Under the pieces are notes generated by a model. That model searched no databases. It was not told the DNA's origin and saw nothing but the letters and a program-made list of their open reading frames with translations. From Sedimentitalea xiamensis (lineage in GTDB: Bacteria > Pseudomonadota > Alphaproteobacteria > Rhodobacterales > Rhodobacteraceae): a stretch of DNA of 64,000 nt. Each line of letters opens with the position of its first letter. The first letter of the stretch is position 1. Location of the stretch: positions 42,175 to 106,174 of the forward strand of contig NZ_JASNJE010000015.1 in NCBI RefSeq assembly GCF_030164465.1. Reading direction: 5' to 3'. Below, one piece after another: positions 26,647-36,091 of this stretch. A program made the translations under genes and the position numbers.

Positions 26647-28278
26647 GTGAACATCCTTTTCATCATGTTCGACCAGTTGCGGTTCGATTATCTGAGCTGC
26701 GCCGGGCATCCGCATCTTCAGACGCCGCATATCGATTCCCTCGCGGCGCGCGGGGTGCGGTTCAGCCGGGCCTATGTGCAGTCGCCGATCTGCGGCGCGT
26801 CGCGGATGAGCTTCTACACCGGCCGCTACACCTCGTCGCACGGCGCGCAGTGGAACGGTTTTCCGCTTCGGGTCGGGGAGGTCACGCTCGGCGATCATCT
26901 GCGCGACGCCGGCATGGGATGCTGGCTCATCGGCAAGACCCACATGCGGGCGGATGCGCGTGGCATGGAGCGACTGGGGCTGGACCCGGACAGCGTGATC
27001 GGCGCGCGGCAGGCGGAATGCGGGTTCGATGTCTGGTGCCGGGACGACGGGCTTTGGGCGGAGGGGCCGGACGGATTCTACGATGCGAACCGCAGCCCGT
27101 ACAATGCCTACCTGAAGTCCAGGGGGTATCCCGGCGCAAATCCCTGGGCGGATTTCGCCAATGCGGGGGAAGAGGGAGGCGATCTCGCGTCCGGCTGGTT
27201 CATGGCCAATGCCGACAAGCCCGCCAATATCGCCGAGGAAGACAGCGAAACGCCCTGGCTGACCGGCGAGGCGATCCGCTTCATCGAGCAGGCCGAGGGG
27301 CCATGGTGCGCGCATGTCAGCTATATCAAACCGCATTGGCCCTATATCGTGCCCGCACCCTACCATGCGATCTATGGCGCCAACCAGGTGCCGGCCGCTG
27401 TCCGGCATCCGTCGGAAAAGGAGAACCCGCATCCGGTCCTGAAGGCGTTCATGGACAGTCCGGTGGGGCAGGCGTTTTCCCGCGACGAGGTCCGGCAGAA
27501 GGCGATCCCCGCCTACATGGGCCTGATCAAGCAATGCGATGACCAGATGGGGCGTCTTTTCGATTTCCTGGAACGGACCGGGCGCATGCAGGACACGATG
27601 ATCGTCCTGACATCGGATCACGGCGATTACCTTGGCGATCACTGGATGGGGGAAAAGGATTTCTTTCACGAACCTTCGGTCAAGGTGCCGCTGATCGTCT
27701 ACGATCCGCGCCCCGAGGCGGATGCGACGCGCGGAACGGTCTGCGACGCGCTGGTGGAGGCGATAGACCTTGCCCCCACCTTCGTCGCCGCCGCGGGGGG
27801 CGCTCCGGCGAACCATATACTCGAAGGCCGGTCGCTCGATCCCCTGCTGCAAGGCGAAACACCCGCCGGCTGGCGGGACTTCGCGGTCAGCGAATACGAT
27901 TTCTCCGCCCGGCCGATGACGGTGAACATGGGGCTGCGGCCGGAACAGGCGCGGCTGTTCATGGTCGCGGACAAGCGGTGGAAATTCGTCCATTGCGAAA
28001 GCGGGCACCGTCCGATCCTGTTCGACATGGAAAGCGACCCCGATGAATTCTTCGATCTAGGAGACAGCGCGGAGCACCGGCACATCATTGAACGCATGTA
28101 TGACCGCCTGGCGGCCTGGGGACGGCGGTCGGCGCAGCGGGTCACGCGCTCGGACGCGGATATCGCGGCGATGCGGGGGAAATCGCCGAGAAAAGGCATC
28201 TTGCTGGGTGTTTTCGAGGCGGCGGACCTGCCGCCGGATCTGACGGCCAGGTATCGCGGACCGGTGCCGCGGCGATGA
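26647..28278 (+). CDS. Sulfatase/phosphonate-monoester-hydrolase-like enzyme
   Basis: 543 aa from a GTG at 26647 (VNILFIMFDQLRFDY). Alkaline-phosphatase superfamily. Asp9 is a likely metal ligand; Cys49 in CGASRMSFYTGRY is the position converted to formylglycine; TSDHGDYLGDH is the second metal motif. The family consensus is CxPSR; this one has Ala at the third position, a tolerated variant. There is no signal peptide, so it should be cytoplasmic. It hydrolyses sulfate or phosphate/phosphonate esters; the substrate is unknown. Its stop overlaps the start of the M20 peptidase gene. Confidence 0.83.
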   Translation: MNILFIMFDQLRFDYLSCAGHPHLQTPHIDSLAARGVRFSRAYVQSPICGASRMSFYTGRYTSSHGAQWNGFPLRVGEVTLGDHLRDAGMGCWLIGKTHMRADARGMERLGLDPDSVIGARQAECGFDVWCRDDGLWAEGPDGFYDANRSPYNAYLKSRGYPGANPWADFANAGEEGGDLASGWFMANADKPANIAEEDSETPWLTGEAIRFIEQAEGPWCAHVSYIKPHWPYIVPAPYHAIYGANQVPAAVRHPSEKENPHPVLKAFMDSPVGQAFSRDEVRQKAIPAYMGLIKQCDDQMGRLFDFLERTGRMQDTMIVLTSDHGDYLGDHWMGEKDFFHEPSVKVPLIVYDPRPEADATRGTVCDALVEAIDLAPTFVAAAGGAPANHILEGRSLDPLLQGETPAGWRDFAVSEYDFSARPMTVNMGLRPEQARLFMVADKRWKFVHCESGHRPILFDMESDPDEFFDLGDSAEHRHIIERMYDRLAAWGRRSAQRVTRSDADIAAMRGKSPRKGILLGVFEAADLPPDLTARYRGPVPRR

Positions 28279-29735
28279 CGGAAGACAATTCATACGGACA
28301 TCGGAAGGACGGAGGTGATCAGGCGCGCGCCCGCGCGGTGGCCGCGGCGCAGACCCTCGTGGACACAGGCCGGTTTCGCGACGATCTTGCCGCGCTTGTC
28401 GCCTGGCCGACGGAAAGCCAGGTGCCGGAGCGGGCGGCCGATCTGCGCCGCTACCTGCACCAGGCCATGCAGCCGATGCTGTCGCGGCTGGGATTTGCCT
28501 GTCATGTGCTTGACAACCCGGTGCCGGGCGGCGCGCCGCTGCTGGTGGCGACGCGGCAGGAAGGGGCGGACCGGCCGACGGTGCTGTCCTATGGCCATGG
28601 CGACGTGATCCGGGGGCAGGCGGATCAGTGGCGCGCCGGATTGTCGCCCTTCGATCTGACGCAGGAGGGCGACCGGCTCTACGGACGCGGCGCGGCGGAT
28701 AACAAGGGCCAGCATCTCGTCAACATTCTGGCGCTGGACGCGGTGCTGCGGGCGCGGGGGCGTCTGGGGTTCAACGCCAAGATCCTGATCGAGATGTCCG
28801 AAGAGACCGGATCCGCCGGGCTCGCGGCCTTTTGCGACCGGCACCGGGACCTGCTGTCGGCGGATGTGCTGATCGCGTCGGACGGACCGCGGGTGCAGGC
28901 CGAGGTGCCGACGCTGTTCATGGGATCGCGCGGCGCGGTCAATTTCGATCTGCGCGTCGACCTGCGCGACGGCGCGCATCATTCCGGCAACTGGGGCGGG
29001 TTGCTGGCGGACCCGGCGATCGTCCTGTGCCACGCGATCGCGTCGATAACCGACGCGCGGGGCCGGATCGCGGTGCCGGAATGGCGTCCGGACAGCCTGA
29101 CGGAAGCGGTGCGGGACGCCTTGCGCGACATCCCGGTCACGGACGGGCCGGGGCCGCATGTGGACGCGGATTGGGGCGAACCAGGGCTGAGTCCCGCCGA
29201 ACGCGCTTTCGGCTGGAACTCCTTTGCCGTGCTGGCGATGAAAAGCGGGGACCCGGACGCCCCGGTCAACGCGATTTCCGGTCAGGCGCGGGCCACCTGC
29301 CAGCTGCGTTTCGTCGTCGGCACACAGGCGGACGACATCCTGTCGGCGCTGCGGCGGCAGCTGGACCGGCAGGGGTTCGCGCAGGTGCAGGTGGTGGCGC
29401 AGCAGGATGGCAGCTTTCCGGCGACGCGGCTTCGCATCGATCATCCCTGGGTCCGGTTCGTCGCCGGTTCGATCCGGGCCACCACGGGGCGGGCACCGCA
29501 CATTCTGCCGAATCTCGCCGGTTCCCTGCCCAACGATTGTTTTTCCGATGTGCTGGGCCTGCCCACCGTCTGGGTGCCGCATTCCTATCGCGGGTGCAGC
29601 CAGCATGCGCCGAACGAACATGTGCTGACATCCCTTTGCCGGGATGCGCTGGGGCTGATGACCGGGCTGTTCTGGGATGTCGGGACCTTGCCCGACGGGA
29701 CAGAGGCATCGCTGTCCGGCGCATTTTCCGGCTGA
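28275..29735 (+). CDS. M20-family metallopeptidase/amidohydrolase
   Basis: 486 aa. Metal-binding motifs: VLSYGHGDVIRGQADQW, LYGRGAADNKGQ, LIEMSEETGSAGL with the general-base Glu pair, and a late His in YRGCSQHAPNEHV. It cleaves an amide or peptide bond using zinc. Start overlaps the sulfatase stop (ATGA), so the two act in one operon and may release a product from a sulfated or phosphorylated conjugate; that link is inference. Confidence 0.88.
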   Translation: MTEDNSYGHRKDGGDQARARAVAAAQTLVDTGRFRDDLAALVAWPTESQVPERAADLRRYLHQAMQPMLSRLGFACHVLDNPVPGGAPLLVATRQEGADRPTVLSYGHGDVIRGQADQWRAGLSPFDLTQEGDRLYGRGAADNKGQHLVNILALDAVLRARGRLGFNAKILIEMSEETGSAGLAAFCDRHRDLLSADVLIASDGPRVQAEVPTLFMGSRGAVNFDLRVDLRDGAHHSGNWGGLLADPAIVLCHAIASITDARGRIAVPEWRPDSLTEAVRDALRDIPVTDGPGPHVDADWGEPGLSPAERAFGWNSFAVLAMKSGDPDAPVNAISGQARATCQLRFVVGTQADDILSALRRQLDRQGFAQVQVVAQQDGSFPATRLRIDHPWVRFVAGSIRATTGRAPHILPNLAGSLPNDCFSDVLGLPTVWVPHSYRGCSQHAPNEHVLTSLCRDALGLMTGLFWDVGTLPDGTEASLSGAFSG

Positions 29736-29908
29736 CAGGCCCTGAACCGGAGTCGCGGACCGGTGAACCGCCGGTCGAGTCCGCCGATCTTTGCCCGGCG
29801 GCGACTTCGGCCATGCGCGACGTGATCGAGGCGCATTCCGATCTCTGGCAACTGACGCTCTCGGAACGCGACGTGGCGATCTTTCCGGCCAGGAGCCTCG
29901 GGGTCGTC

Positions 29909-30826
29909 CTATCGGCCGTTCCGGTGTGGCAGAAGCAGAGCGTAGAGGGCGGCGTTCATCGGTGCCGCAACCCCGGCTTTCCGCGCCAGCCGGACGGCCG
30001 CGCCCGAAACCCATTCGATTTCAAGCGGCCGGCCATGCTCCAGGTCGATGGCGGTCGAGGCTCTGCCGTCCGGCGGGAAGCTCTGCATGAAGGACCAGGT
30101 CCGGTCCGCGATACCGTCGTCGAGCGCCACGCCGAGGGCGCGTCCGATCATGGCGGTTTCCGCCAGCACCGCCCGGAACAGGTCGCCGAGAGCGGGGATC
30201 GACGTGATGTCCCCGATCCTGCACCGCCCGGCAGCGGTGACACCGGACAGAGCGGAAAAGAAGACGAATTTCGACCAGAGGTCGCGCTCTATGTCATCGG
30301 TCGCCGGGGCCGATGCCCCGGCCTGGTCTATCGCCTCTCTCAGCGCGCCGATCCGTTCGGATGGCCTGCTGTCGCGTTCGGCGAAGGTGAAGGTGTTGAA
30401 CGATCCGGTCTGCCGGATGACGCCGGGTGCGGCGATCGTGGTGGACACTTGCGCGACCCCATTGGCGACCGCGCGTCCGGGCAGGAATTCGAGCAGCCGG
30501 TCCGCGGCTTCGACCCCGTTGAGAAACGGGACGACGACGGTATCGGGGCCGATCATCGGACCGCAGGCACGGGCCGCGTCGGGCAGGGCGTCACCCTTGA
30601 CGCCGAAGATGATGGCGTCGACCGGGCCGATCTCTGCCGGATCGTCGGTCGCCATCCAGGGCCGCACCCGGTCCGTCCCGGACGGGGTTTCCAGCACCAG
30701 CCCGTGCTTCCGGATCGCATCCAGATGCGCGCCGCGGGCGATCGTGGCCACTTCGTGCCCGGCCTTCGCAAGCCTGACCGCCAGGAAACCGCCGATTCCC
30801 CCGGTCGCCATAGTCGCGATGCGCAT
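29909..30826 (-). CDS. 2-dehydropantoate 2-reductase family (ApbA/PanE) oxidoreductase
   Basis: 305 aa. N-terminal NAD(P)-binding motif TGGIGGFLAVRLAKAGHEV, then FGVKGDALPDA and the helical C-terminal domain with the family segment KFVFFSALSGVTAAGRC. Family members reduce 2-dehydropantoate or similar 2-keto acids. There is no pantothenate gene nearby, so the substrate is uncertain. It is convergent with the M20 gene; the 173-base gap shows nothing distinctive. Confidence 0.85.
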   Translation of the reverse strand: MRIATMATGGIGGFLAVRLAKAGHEVATIARGAHLDAIRKHGLVLETPSGTDRVRPWMATDDPAEIGPVDAIIFGVKGDALPDAARACGPMIGPDTVVVPFLNGVEAADRLLEFLPGRAVANGVAQVSTTIAAPGVIRQTGSFNTFTFAERDSRPSERIGALREAIDQAGASAPATDDIERDLWSKFVFFSALSGVTAAGRCRIGDITSIPALGDLFRAVLAETAMIGRALGVALDDGIADRTWSFMQSFPPDGRASTAIDLEHGRPLEIEWVSGAAVRLARKAGVAAPMNAALYALLLPHRNGR

Positions 30827-30939
30827 CTTTCACTCCTTCCGGAAACCACTCGTGCCGCGGACAAGCTTCACACCGATCCGCCCGGTCTTGCAAGGTCAGG
30901 CCGCTGCCGCTTTCCGCCCCGGTCCGCCAGGATGCCGGA

Positions 30940-32085
30940 TCACAGACAGTCCAGCAGCAGCGCGCGGGTGTTCTCGGCGGTCATCTTCACCGGGTTGCCG
31001 CCGGTGCTCGGATCGCTCAGGGCCGATGCGACCAGCGCATCGATGTCCGGATCGGTGACGCCGAGTTCGGTGAGGGTGGAGGGGATGCCCAGCCGGTCGG
31101 TCAGGCTGCCGACATAGTCGAAGAACCCGTCGAACCCGCCCTTGATCCCGAGATACCCGGCGGCCATCGCCAGCCGGTCCTCGACAGCTGCGCGGTTGAA
31201 GCGCAGCACCGGCTGCATCACCACCGCGTTGGTGGTTCCGTGATGGGTATTGAACACCGCGCCGATCGGATGGGACAGGGCATGGATCGCGCCCAGCCCT
31301 TTCTGGAACGCAGTCGCGCCCATCATCGCCGCGCTCATCATCTCGGCCCGCGCCGCCAGATCGGTGCCGTCCGCATAGGCCGCCGGCAGGTAGTCCTTGA
31401 CCAGCCGCATGCCTTCCAGCGCGATGCCCTGGCTCATCGGGTGATAATGCGGCGAACAATAGGCTTCCAGGCAATGGGCAAAGGCGTCCATCCCGGTGCC
31501 CGCAGTGATCGCCCGCGGCATGCCGACCGTAAGTTCCGGGTCGGCGATGACGATGGCGGGCAGGATCTTCGGGTGGAAGATGATCTTTTTCTCGTGGCTG
31601 ACCGAATTGGTCAGGACCGACGCCCGCCCGACCTCGGAGCCGGTGCCGGCGGTGGTCGGAACCGCGATGATCGGGGCGATGGCGCTGGCATCCGCGCGCG
31701 TCCACCAGTCGCCGATATCCTCGAAGTCCCAGACCGGGCGGGTCTGCCCGGCCATGAAGGCGATCATTTTCCCGAGGTCGAGCCCGGAGCCGCCGCCAAA
31801 GGCGATCACCCCGTCGTGGCCGCCATCCAGATAGGCTGCGACCCCGTCCGCCAGGTTGATTTCGGTCGGGTTCGGATCGACTTCGAAGAACATCGCCCGC
31901 CCGAGTCCCGCGGCGTCGATCACGTCGAGAGCGGCGCGGGTGATCGGCAGGTTCGCCAGCCCCTTGTCGGTGACAAGCAGCGGGCGCGTGATGCCGGCCG
32001 CGACGCAGGCTTCGGCCAGTTCGGCAATGCGTCCCGCCCCGAAACGGATGGCGGTGGGATAGGACCAGTTGGCGGTCGGGATCAT
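30940..32085 (-). CDS. Iron-containing alcohol dehydrogenase
   Basis: 381 aa from the ATG at 32085 (MIPTANWSYP). NAD-binding GGGSGLDLGK; metal ligands in GMDAFAHCLEAY and HALSHPIGAVFNTHHG. It interconverts an alcohol and an aldehyde. Its start overlaps the stop of the aldehyde dehydrogenase gene (ATGA), so the two oxidations are likely sequential, alcohol to aldehyde to acid. Confidence 0.92.
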   Translation of the reverse strand: MIPTANWSYPTAIRFGAGRIAELAEACVAAGITRPLLVTDKGLANLPITRAALDVIDAAGLGRAMFFEVDPNPTEINLADGVAAYLDGGHDGVIAFGGGSGLDLGKMIAFMAGQTRPVWDFEDIGDWWTRADASAIAPIIAVPTTAGTGSEVGRASVLTNSVSHEKKIIFHPKILPAIVIADPELTVGMPRAITAGTGMDAFAHCLEAYCSPHYHPMSQGIALEGMRLVKDYLPAAYADGTDLAARAEMMSAAMMGATAFQKGLGAIHALSHPIGAVFNTHHGTTNAVVMQPVLRFNRAAVEDRLAMAAGYLGIKGGFDGFFDYVGSLTDRLGIPSTLTELGVTDPDIDALVASALSDPSTGGNPVKMTAENTRALLLDCL

Positions 32086-33464
32086 GACAGTTTCCTCAGA
32101 TGGTAGGATTTGGGTCGGGTCAGGTTGTGATAGCCGATGACGGACAGCCCGCCGCCGCGGCCGGTGTCCTTGCAACCGGTCCAGCACAGGCCGGGGTCGA
32201 GATAGTCGGCGCGGTTCATGAACACGGTGCCGGTTTCGATCTGCGCGCCGATGGCTTCGGCGCGGCGGGTATCGCCGGTCCAGATCGATGCGGTCAGCCC
32301 ATAGTCGCTGTCGTTCATCAGGGCGATGGCTTCGGCGTCGTCCTTGACCGGCATGATGCCGACCACGGGACCAAAGCTTTCCTCGCGCATCACGCGCATG
32401 GAATGATCCACGCCGGTCAGGATCTGCGGCATGAGATAGGCGCCGCCGTCCTGCGGAAACAGCGCGGGGTCGATCAACGCCGTCGCGCCGGCGGCCAGAG
32501 CCTCGGCGGTTTGGGCGCGCACCAGGTCGGCGAACCGTTCCTGCGCCATCGGGCCGAGCGTCGTTTCCGGATCGAGCGGGTTGCCGAGCCTGTAGCCGCT
32601 GACCACGGCGGCCGCCTTTTCGACAAAGGCGTCAAACAGGCTCTCATGCACATAGATCCGTTCGATCCCGCAACAGCACTGCCCGGAATTGAACATCGCC
32701 CCGTCGATCAGCGTGTCCACGGCGGCGTCCAGGTCGGCGTCTTCGCAGACATAGCCCGGATCCTTGCCCCCCAGTTCCAGCCCCAGCCCGGTGAAGGTGC
32801 CGGCGGCAGCGGTCTCGATTGCCCGTCCGCCTGCGACGGAGCCGGTGAAATTGACGAAATCGAAGGCGCGGCCGGCAATCAGCCCGGATGTCGTTTCGTG
32901 ATCCAGGAACACGTTCTGGAAAACCTCCGCGGGAATGCCCGCCGCGCGAAAGGCCCGTTCCAGCCGTTCGCCGACCAGGGGCGTCTGGCTGGCATGTTTC
33001 AACACCACCGTGTTCCCGGCGATCAGCGCCGGGGCGATGGTGTTGATCGCGGTCATGTAGGGATAGTTCCAGGGTGCGATCACCAGGACCACGCCATGCG
33101 GCACCCGCGCGATATGGCGCTTGAAGGCGGCGCTGTCCTCCAGCACGATTGGCGCCAGGGCCTCTTGCGCGATCCGGGCCATGAAGCGCGCGCGTTCCTC
33201 GAAACCGCCGAATTCGCCGCCGTAGCGGATCGGGCGGCCCATCTGTCGCGCCAGTTCCGGCACGATCTCGTTGTTCATCGCCCCGATGCCGGCAACGCCG
33301 GTCAGGACCAGGTCGATCCTCTCCTGCAGGGGCCGCGCCGCCCAGGCGCGCTGCGCCGCCCGCGCGCTCGCGGCCATCGCTGCCGCCGCTTGTGGCGACA
33401 GCGTCTCCCGTTGAACGTAGACCGATCCGTCGATCGGCGACACGCATGTCAGCGTCTTGCCCAT
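32082..33464 (-). CDS. Aldehyde dehydrogenase family protein
   Basis: 460 aa. APWNYP near residue 130, catalytic Glu in LELGGKDPGYV and catalytic Cys in FNSGQCCCGIERIYVHE; ESFGPVVGI follows. It oxidises an aldehyde to the acid with NAD(P)+. It is coupled to the Fe-alcohol dehydrogenase and lies downstream of the glutamine-synthetase-like ligase. In the gamma-glutamyl (Puu-type) pathway such a dehydrogenase oxidises gamma-glutamyl aldehydes; whether that applies here is inference. Confidence 0.92.
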   Translation of the reverse strand: MGKTLTCVSPIDGSVYVQRETLSPQAAAAMAASARAAQRAWAARPLQERIDLVLTGVAGIGAMNNEIVPELARQMGRPIRYGGEFGGFEERARFMARIAQEALAPIVLEDSAAFKRHIARVPHGVVLVIAPWNYPYMTAINTIAPALIAGNTVVLKHASQTPLVGERLERAFRAAGIPAEVFQNVFLDHETTSGLIAGRAFDFVNFTGSVAGGRAIETAAAGTFTGLGLELGGKDPGYVCEDADLDAAVDTLIDGAMFNSGQCCCGIERIYVHESLFDAFVEKAAAVVSGYRLGNPLDPETTLGPMAQERFADLVRAQTAEALAAGATALIDPALFPQDGGAYLMPQILTGVDHSMRVMREESFGPVVGIMPVKDDAEAIALMNDSDYGLTASIWTGDTRRAEAIGAQIETGTVFMNRADYLDPGLCWTGCKDTGRGGGLSVIGYHNLTRPKSYHLRKLS

Positions 33465-33500
33465 TTTATGCTCTCCACGGTCCCGCGGGACCTATCGGTT

Positions 33501-33550
33501 TTCCTCTTGCCGGAAATACTCCGGGGGGTGCCGGGGGGCTGGCCCCCCGG
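33501..33550 (-). terminator. Repeat-like element with strong GC hairpin between ligase and aldehyde dehydrogenase genes
   Basis: CTTGCCGGAAATACTCCGGGG (33507-33527) is the third copy of the intergenic element in this window. It adjoins an 8-bp perfect stem CCGGGGGG/CCCCCCGG (33531-33538 and 33543-33550) with loop CTGG. No T-run follows on either strand, so it may be an attenuator or RNA-stability element rather than a full terminator. Confidence 0.5.
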
Positions 33551-33560
33551 TCCTGTCGGT

Positions 33561-34925
33561 TCAGGCCCGCTCGAATCCGCGGACGATCTCGTAATCCGTC
33601 ACGGCGCGGTCGAACTCCTCGATCTCCCACTCGGCGGCACGGCAGTAGTGGGCGATCACATCCTCGCCCATCGCCGCGCTCAGCATCTTGGAGCCACGCA
33701 ACGTGTCCAGCGCATCGCGCAGGGTCTTGGGGATTTCCCCGGCCTGTGCGGCCTCGTAGATGTCTCCGGTGGTCGGTCTTTGCAGCTCCAGCTTTTCTTC
33801 GATCCCGGCCAGCCCTGCCGCCAGTTGCGCCGCCATCGCCAGGTAGGGGTTCATGTCCGAACCCGGAATCCGGCATTCCACCCGGACGCCTCCGGTATGC
33901 GCGCCGCAAAGCCGGAATCCGGCGGTGCGGTTGTCCACCGACCAGACCGTCTTGGTCGGGGCGAAGGTCGCCTTGGCGAAGCGCTTGTAGCTGTTGATAT
34001 AGGGGGCCATGAACACGGTCATGTCGGGTGCATAGTGGATCAGCCCCGCCATGTAGTGCCGCATCAGGGCGGACATGCCATATTCGCCGGCAGGATCGTG
34101 AAAGGCGTTCGCGCCGTCCTTCCAGAGCGATTGGTGCACATGCGACGAACTGCCGACGCGATCCGCGTGCCACTTCGGCAGGAAGCTCGCCGCGTGGCCC
34201 TGCTGGTCGGCGATTTCCTTGGTGGCGTGCTTTGCGATCGTATGGTGATCCGCGGTCTCCATGGCCGGGGCGTAGCGGATATTGAGTTCCTCCTGGCCGG
34301 CCTCGGCCTCGCCCTTGGAATTCTCGACCGGAATGCCGGCCGCATGAAGATGGTTTCGCAAGGGGCGCATCACGTGCTCCTCGCGGCTGGTCTGAAGGAT
34401 ATTGTAATCCTCGTTGTATTTGCTGATCGGGGTCAGGTCGCGGTAGCCGCCCCTGGCGATCTCGGCAAAGGATTTCTCGAACAGGAAGAATTCGAGCTCC
34501 GTCGCCATGATCGGGGTCAGGCCCATCGCCTCGCACCGCGCGATCTGCCGCTTGAGCACTGCGCGCGGGGAATGCGGCACCTCCGCGTGCGTGTGGTGGT
34601 CCAGAACGTCGCAAAGCACCATCACGGTGCCGTCGAGCCAGGGCATCGGGCGGATGGTGGTCAGATCGGGCTTCATCACATAGTCGCCATAGCCCGCCTG
34701 CCAGCTGGTGCTGGCATAGCCGTCGGGCGTGGCCATCGCCAGGTCGGTGGCCAGCAGGTAGTTGCAGCAATGGGTTTCTTCCCAGGCGCTGTCGACGAAA
34801 TGGCGTGCGACGAATCGTTTGCCCATCAGGCGGCCCTGCATGTCCACGATACAGGCCAGGACCGTATCGGTGCGGCCCGCGTCCACGGCGGCCTTCAGCG
34901 CCTCAAAGGTCATCAATCCCTGCAT
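33561..34925 (-). CDS. Glutamine-synthetase-family gamma-glutamyl-amine ligase
   Basis: 454 aa. GS fold: catalytic ELEFF motif (MATELEFFLFEK), the HVHQSLW segment and the ending GSDMNPYLAMAAQLAAGL. It matches the PuuA/GlnT-like branch rather than GlnA: it lacks the adenylylated-Tyr context and sits in a catabolic cluster. Expected reaction: ATP-dependent joining of glutamate to an amine (putrescine, ethanolamine or an alkylamine). Neighbouring dehydrogenases and two transport systems support amine catabolism. Confidence 0.85.
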   Translation of the reverse strand: MQGLMTFEALKAAVDAGRTDTVLACIVDMQGRLMGKRFVARHFVDSAWEETHCCNYLLATDLAMATPDGYASTSWQAGYGDYVMKPDLTTIRPMPWLDGTVMVLCDVLDHHTHAEVPHSPRAVLKRQIARCEAMGLTPIMATELEFFLFEKSFAEIARGGYRDLTPISKYNEDYNILQTSREEHVMRPLRNHLHAAGIPVENSKGEAEAGQEELNIRYAPAMETADHHTIAKHATKEIADQQGHAASFLPKWHADRVGSSSHVHQSLWKDGANAFHDPAGEYGMSALMRHYMAGLIHYAPDMTVFMAPYINSYKRFAKATFAPTKTVWSVDNRTAGFRLCGAHTGGVRVECRIPGSDMNPYLAMAAQLAAGLAGIEEKLELQRPTTGDIYEAAQAGEIPKTLRDALDTLRGSKMLSAAMGEDVIAHYCRAAEWEIEEFDRAVTDYEIVRGFERA

Positions 34926-35007
34926 GGTTCATCCTCACTGCCCTTGACCTGTCGTGCCACTGCCCCAGAGACGATCCGGGGCAGGGCTTTCATCCTGTAG
35001 CGCGGGT

Positions 35008-36039
35008 TCAGCCGTAGCGATAGGGGCGACCGGCCTTTTGCATGTCCGCGTTATACTTCTTGAAAACCTCGACGACCTTGGCCTTGGTCGGGCTTTCGGC
35101 GGCGATCTCGTCCCAGAACACGCGGGCGGCGTCCTCGACCGTCTGCCATTCCGCATCCGGGATCGAGGTCAGTTCCAGATCGGTGCCATGCACCCGCAAC
35201 TGCGCCTCGCCGCCCCAATACCACCACTGGCGATAGTAGTGCGACTGGTCGCAGCAGACCCGGAACAGGGCCTGCAGGTCTTCGGGCAATTCGTTCCAGC
35301 GGTCCATGTTGGCGAAGAACGAACCCGCCCAGGCACCCGAGATGTTGTTGGTCAGGAAATAGTTCGTCACCTTGGACCAGCCGACGGTATAGTCTTCGGT
35401 GATCCCGGACCAGGCGATGCCATCGAGTTCGCCGGTCTGCATGGCGACTTCGATGTCCTCCCAGGGCAGCGTCACCGGAACGACGCCGAATTGCGCCAGG
35501 AACCGTCCCGCGGTCGGGAAGGTGAAGACGCGCTTGCCCTTCAGGTCCTCCAGACTGCGGATCGGGTCCTTGGTTGCGAAATGGCAGGGGTCCCAGGCCC
35601 CGGCGCTGATGTGTTTCACGCCGACCTTGGAGTATTCCTCGTCCCAGATTTCGTTCAGCCCGTACTGGTTGAACAGCACCGGCACGTCGAGGCTGTAGCG
35701 GCTGGCGAAGGGAAAATAGCCGCCGAACACGGTGACTTCGGTGGGCGAGGCCATGCTGTCGTCATCGGACTGCACCGCATCGATGGTGCCGTTCTGCATG
35801 GCGCGGAACAATTCCCCGGTCGGCACCAGCTGATCGGCATAGAACAGTTCGATCTGCATGCGGTCGCCGGCGATCTTGTTGAACATCGCGATGGCCGGAT
35901 CGACGACATGTTCGGCCAGCGCCGGGCCGGCGTAGGTCTGCATCCGCCAGGTGATGGTGGATTGCGCCAGTGCCGGCGTGGCCAGCGCGGCGGGCGCGGC
36001 CATGGCCGCGGTGCCGAGAAACTTGCGTCTTGTGGTCAT
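35008..36039 (-). CDS. TRAP transporter substrate-binding protein (DctP type)
   Basis: 343 aa. The twin-arginine signal TTRRKFLGTAAMAAPAAL indicates Tat export. The TRAP fold follows (WRMQTYAGPALAEHVVDPAI; LKGKRVFTFPTAGRFLAQFG; QTGELDGIAWSG). It captures a carboxylate-type ligand for the DctQM membrane unit encoded upstream on the same strand. Trp-rich segments (YRQWWYWGGEAQ) resemble the 2-oxoacid/mannitol-type branch. Substrate unknown. Confidence 0.9.
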   Translation of the reverse strand: MTTRRKFLGTAAMAAPAALATPALAQSTITWRMQTYAGPALAEHVVDPAIAMFNKIAGDRMQIELFYADQLVPTGELFRAMQNGTIDAVQSDDDSMASPTEVTVFGGYFPFASRYSLDVPVLFNQYGLNEIWDEEYSKVGVKHISAGAWDPCHFATKDPIRSLEDLKGKRVFTFPTAGRFLAQFGVVPVTLPWEDIEVAMQTGELDGIAWSGITEDYTVGWSKVTNYFLTNNISGAWAGSFFANMDRWNELPEDLQALFRVCCDQSHYYRQWWYWGGEAQLRVHGTDLELTSIPDAEWQTVEDAARVFWDEIAAESPTKAKVVEVFKKYNADMQKAGRPYRYG

Positions 36040-36091
36040 TGTGGTTCTCTCCTTGTTGGTTGGAAGTGTGATCCCTCTCTTGGCCGGAGGG

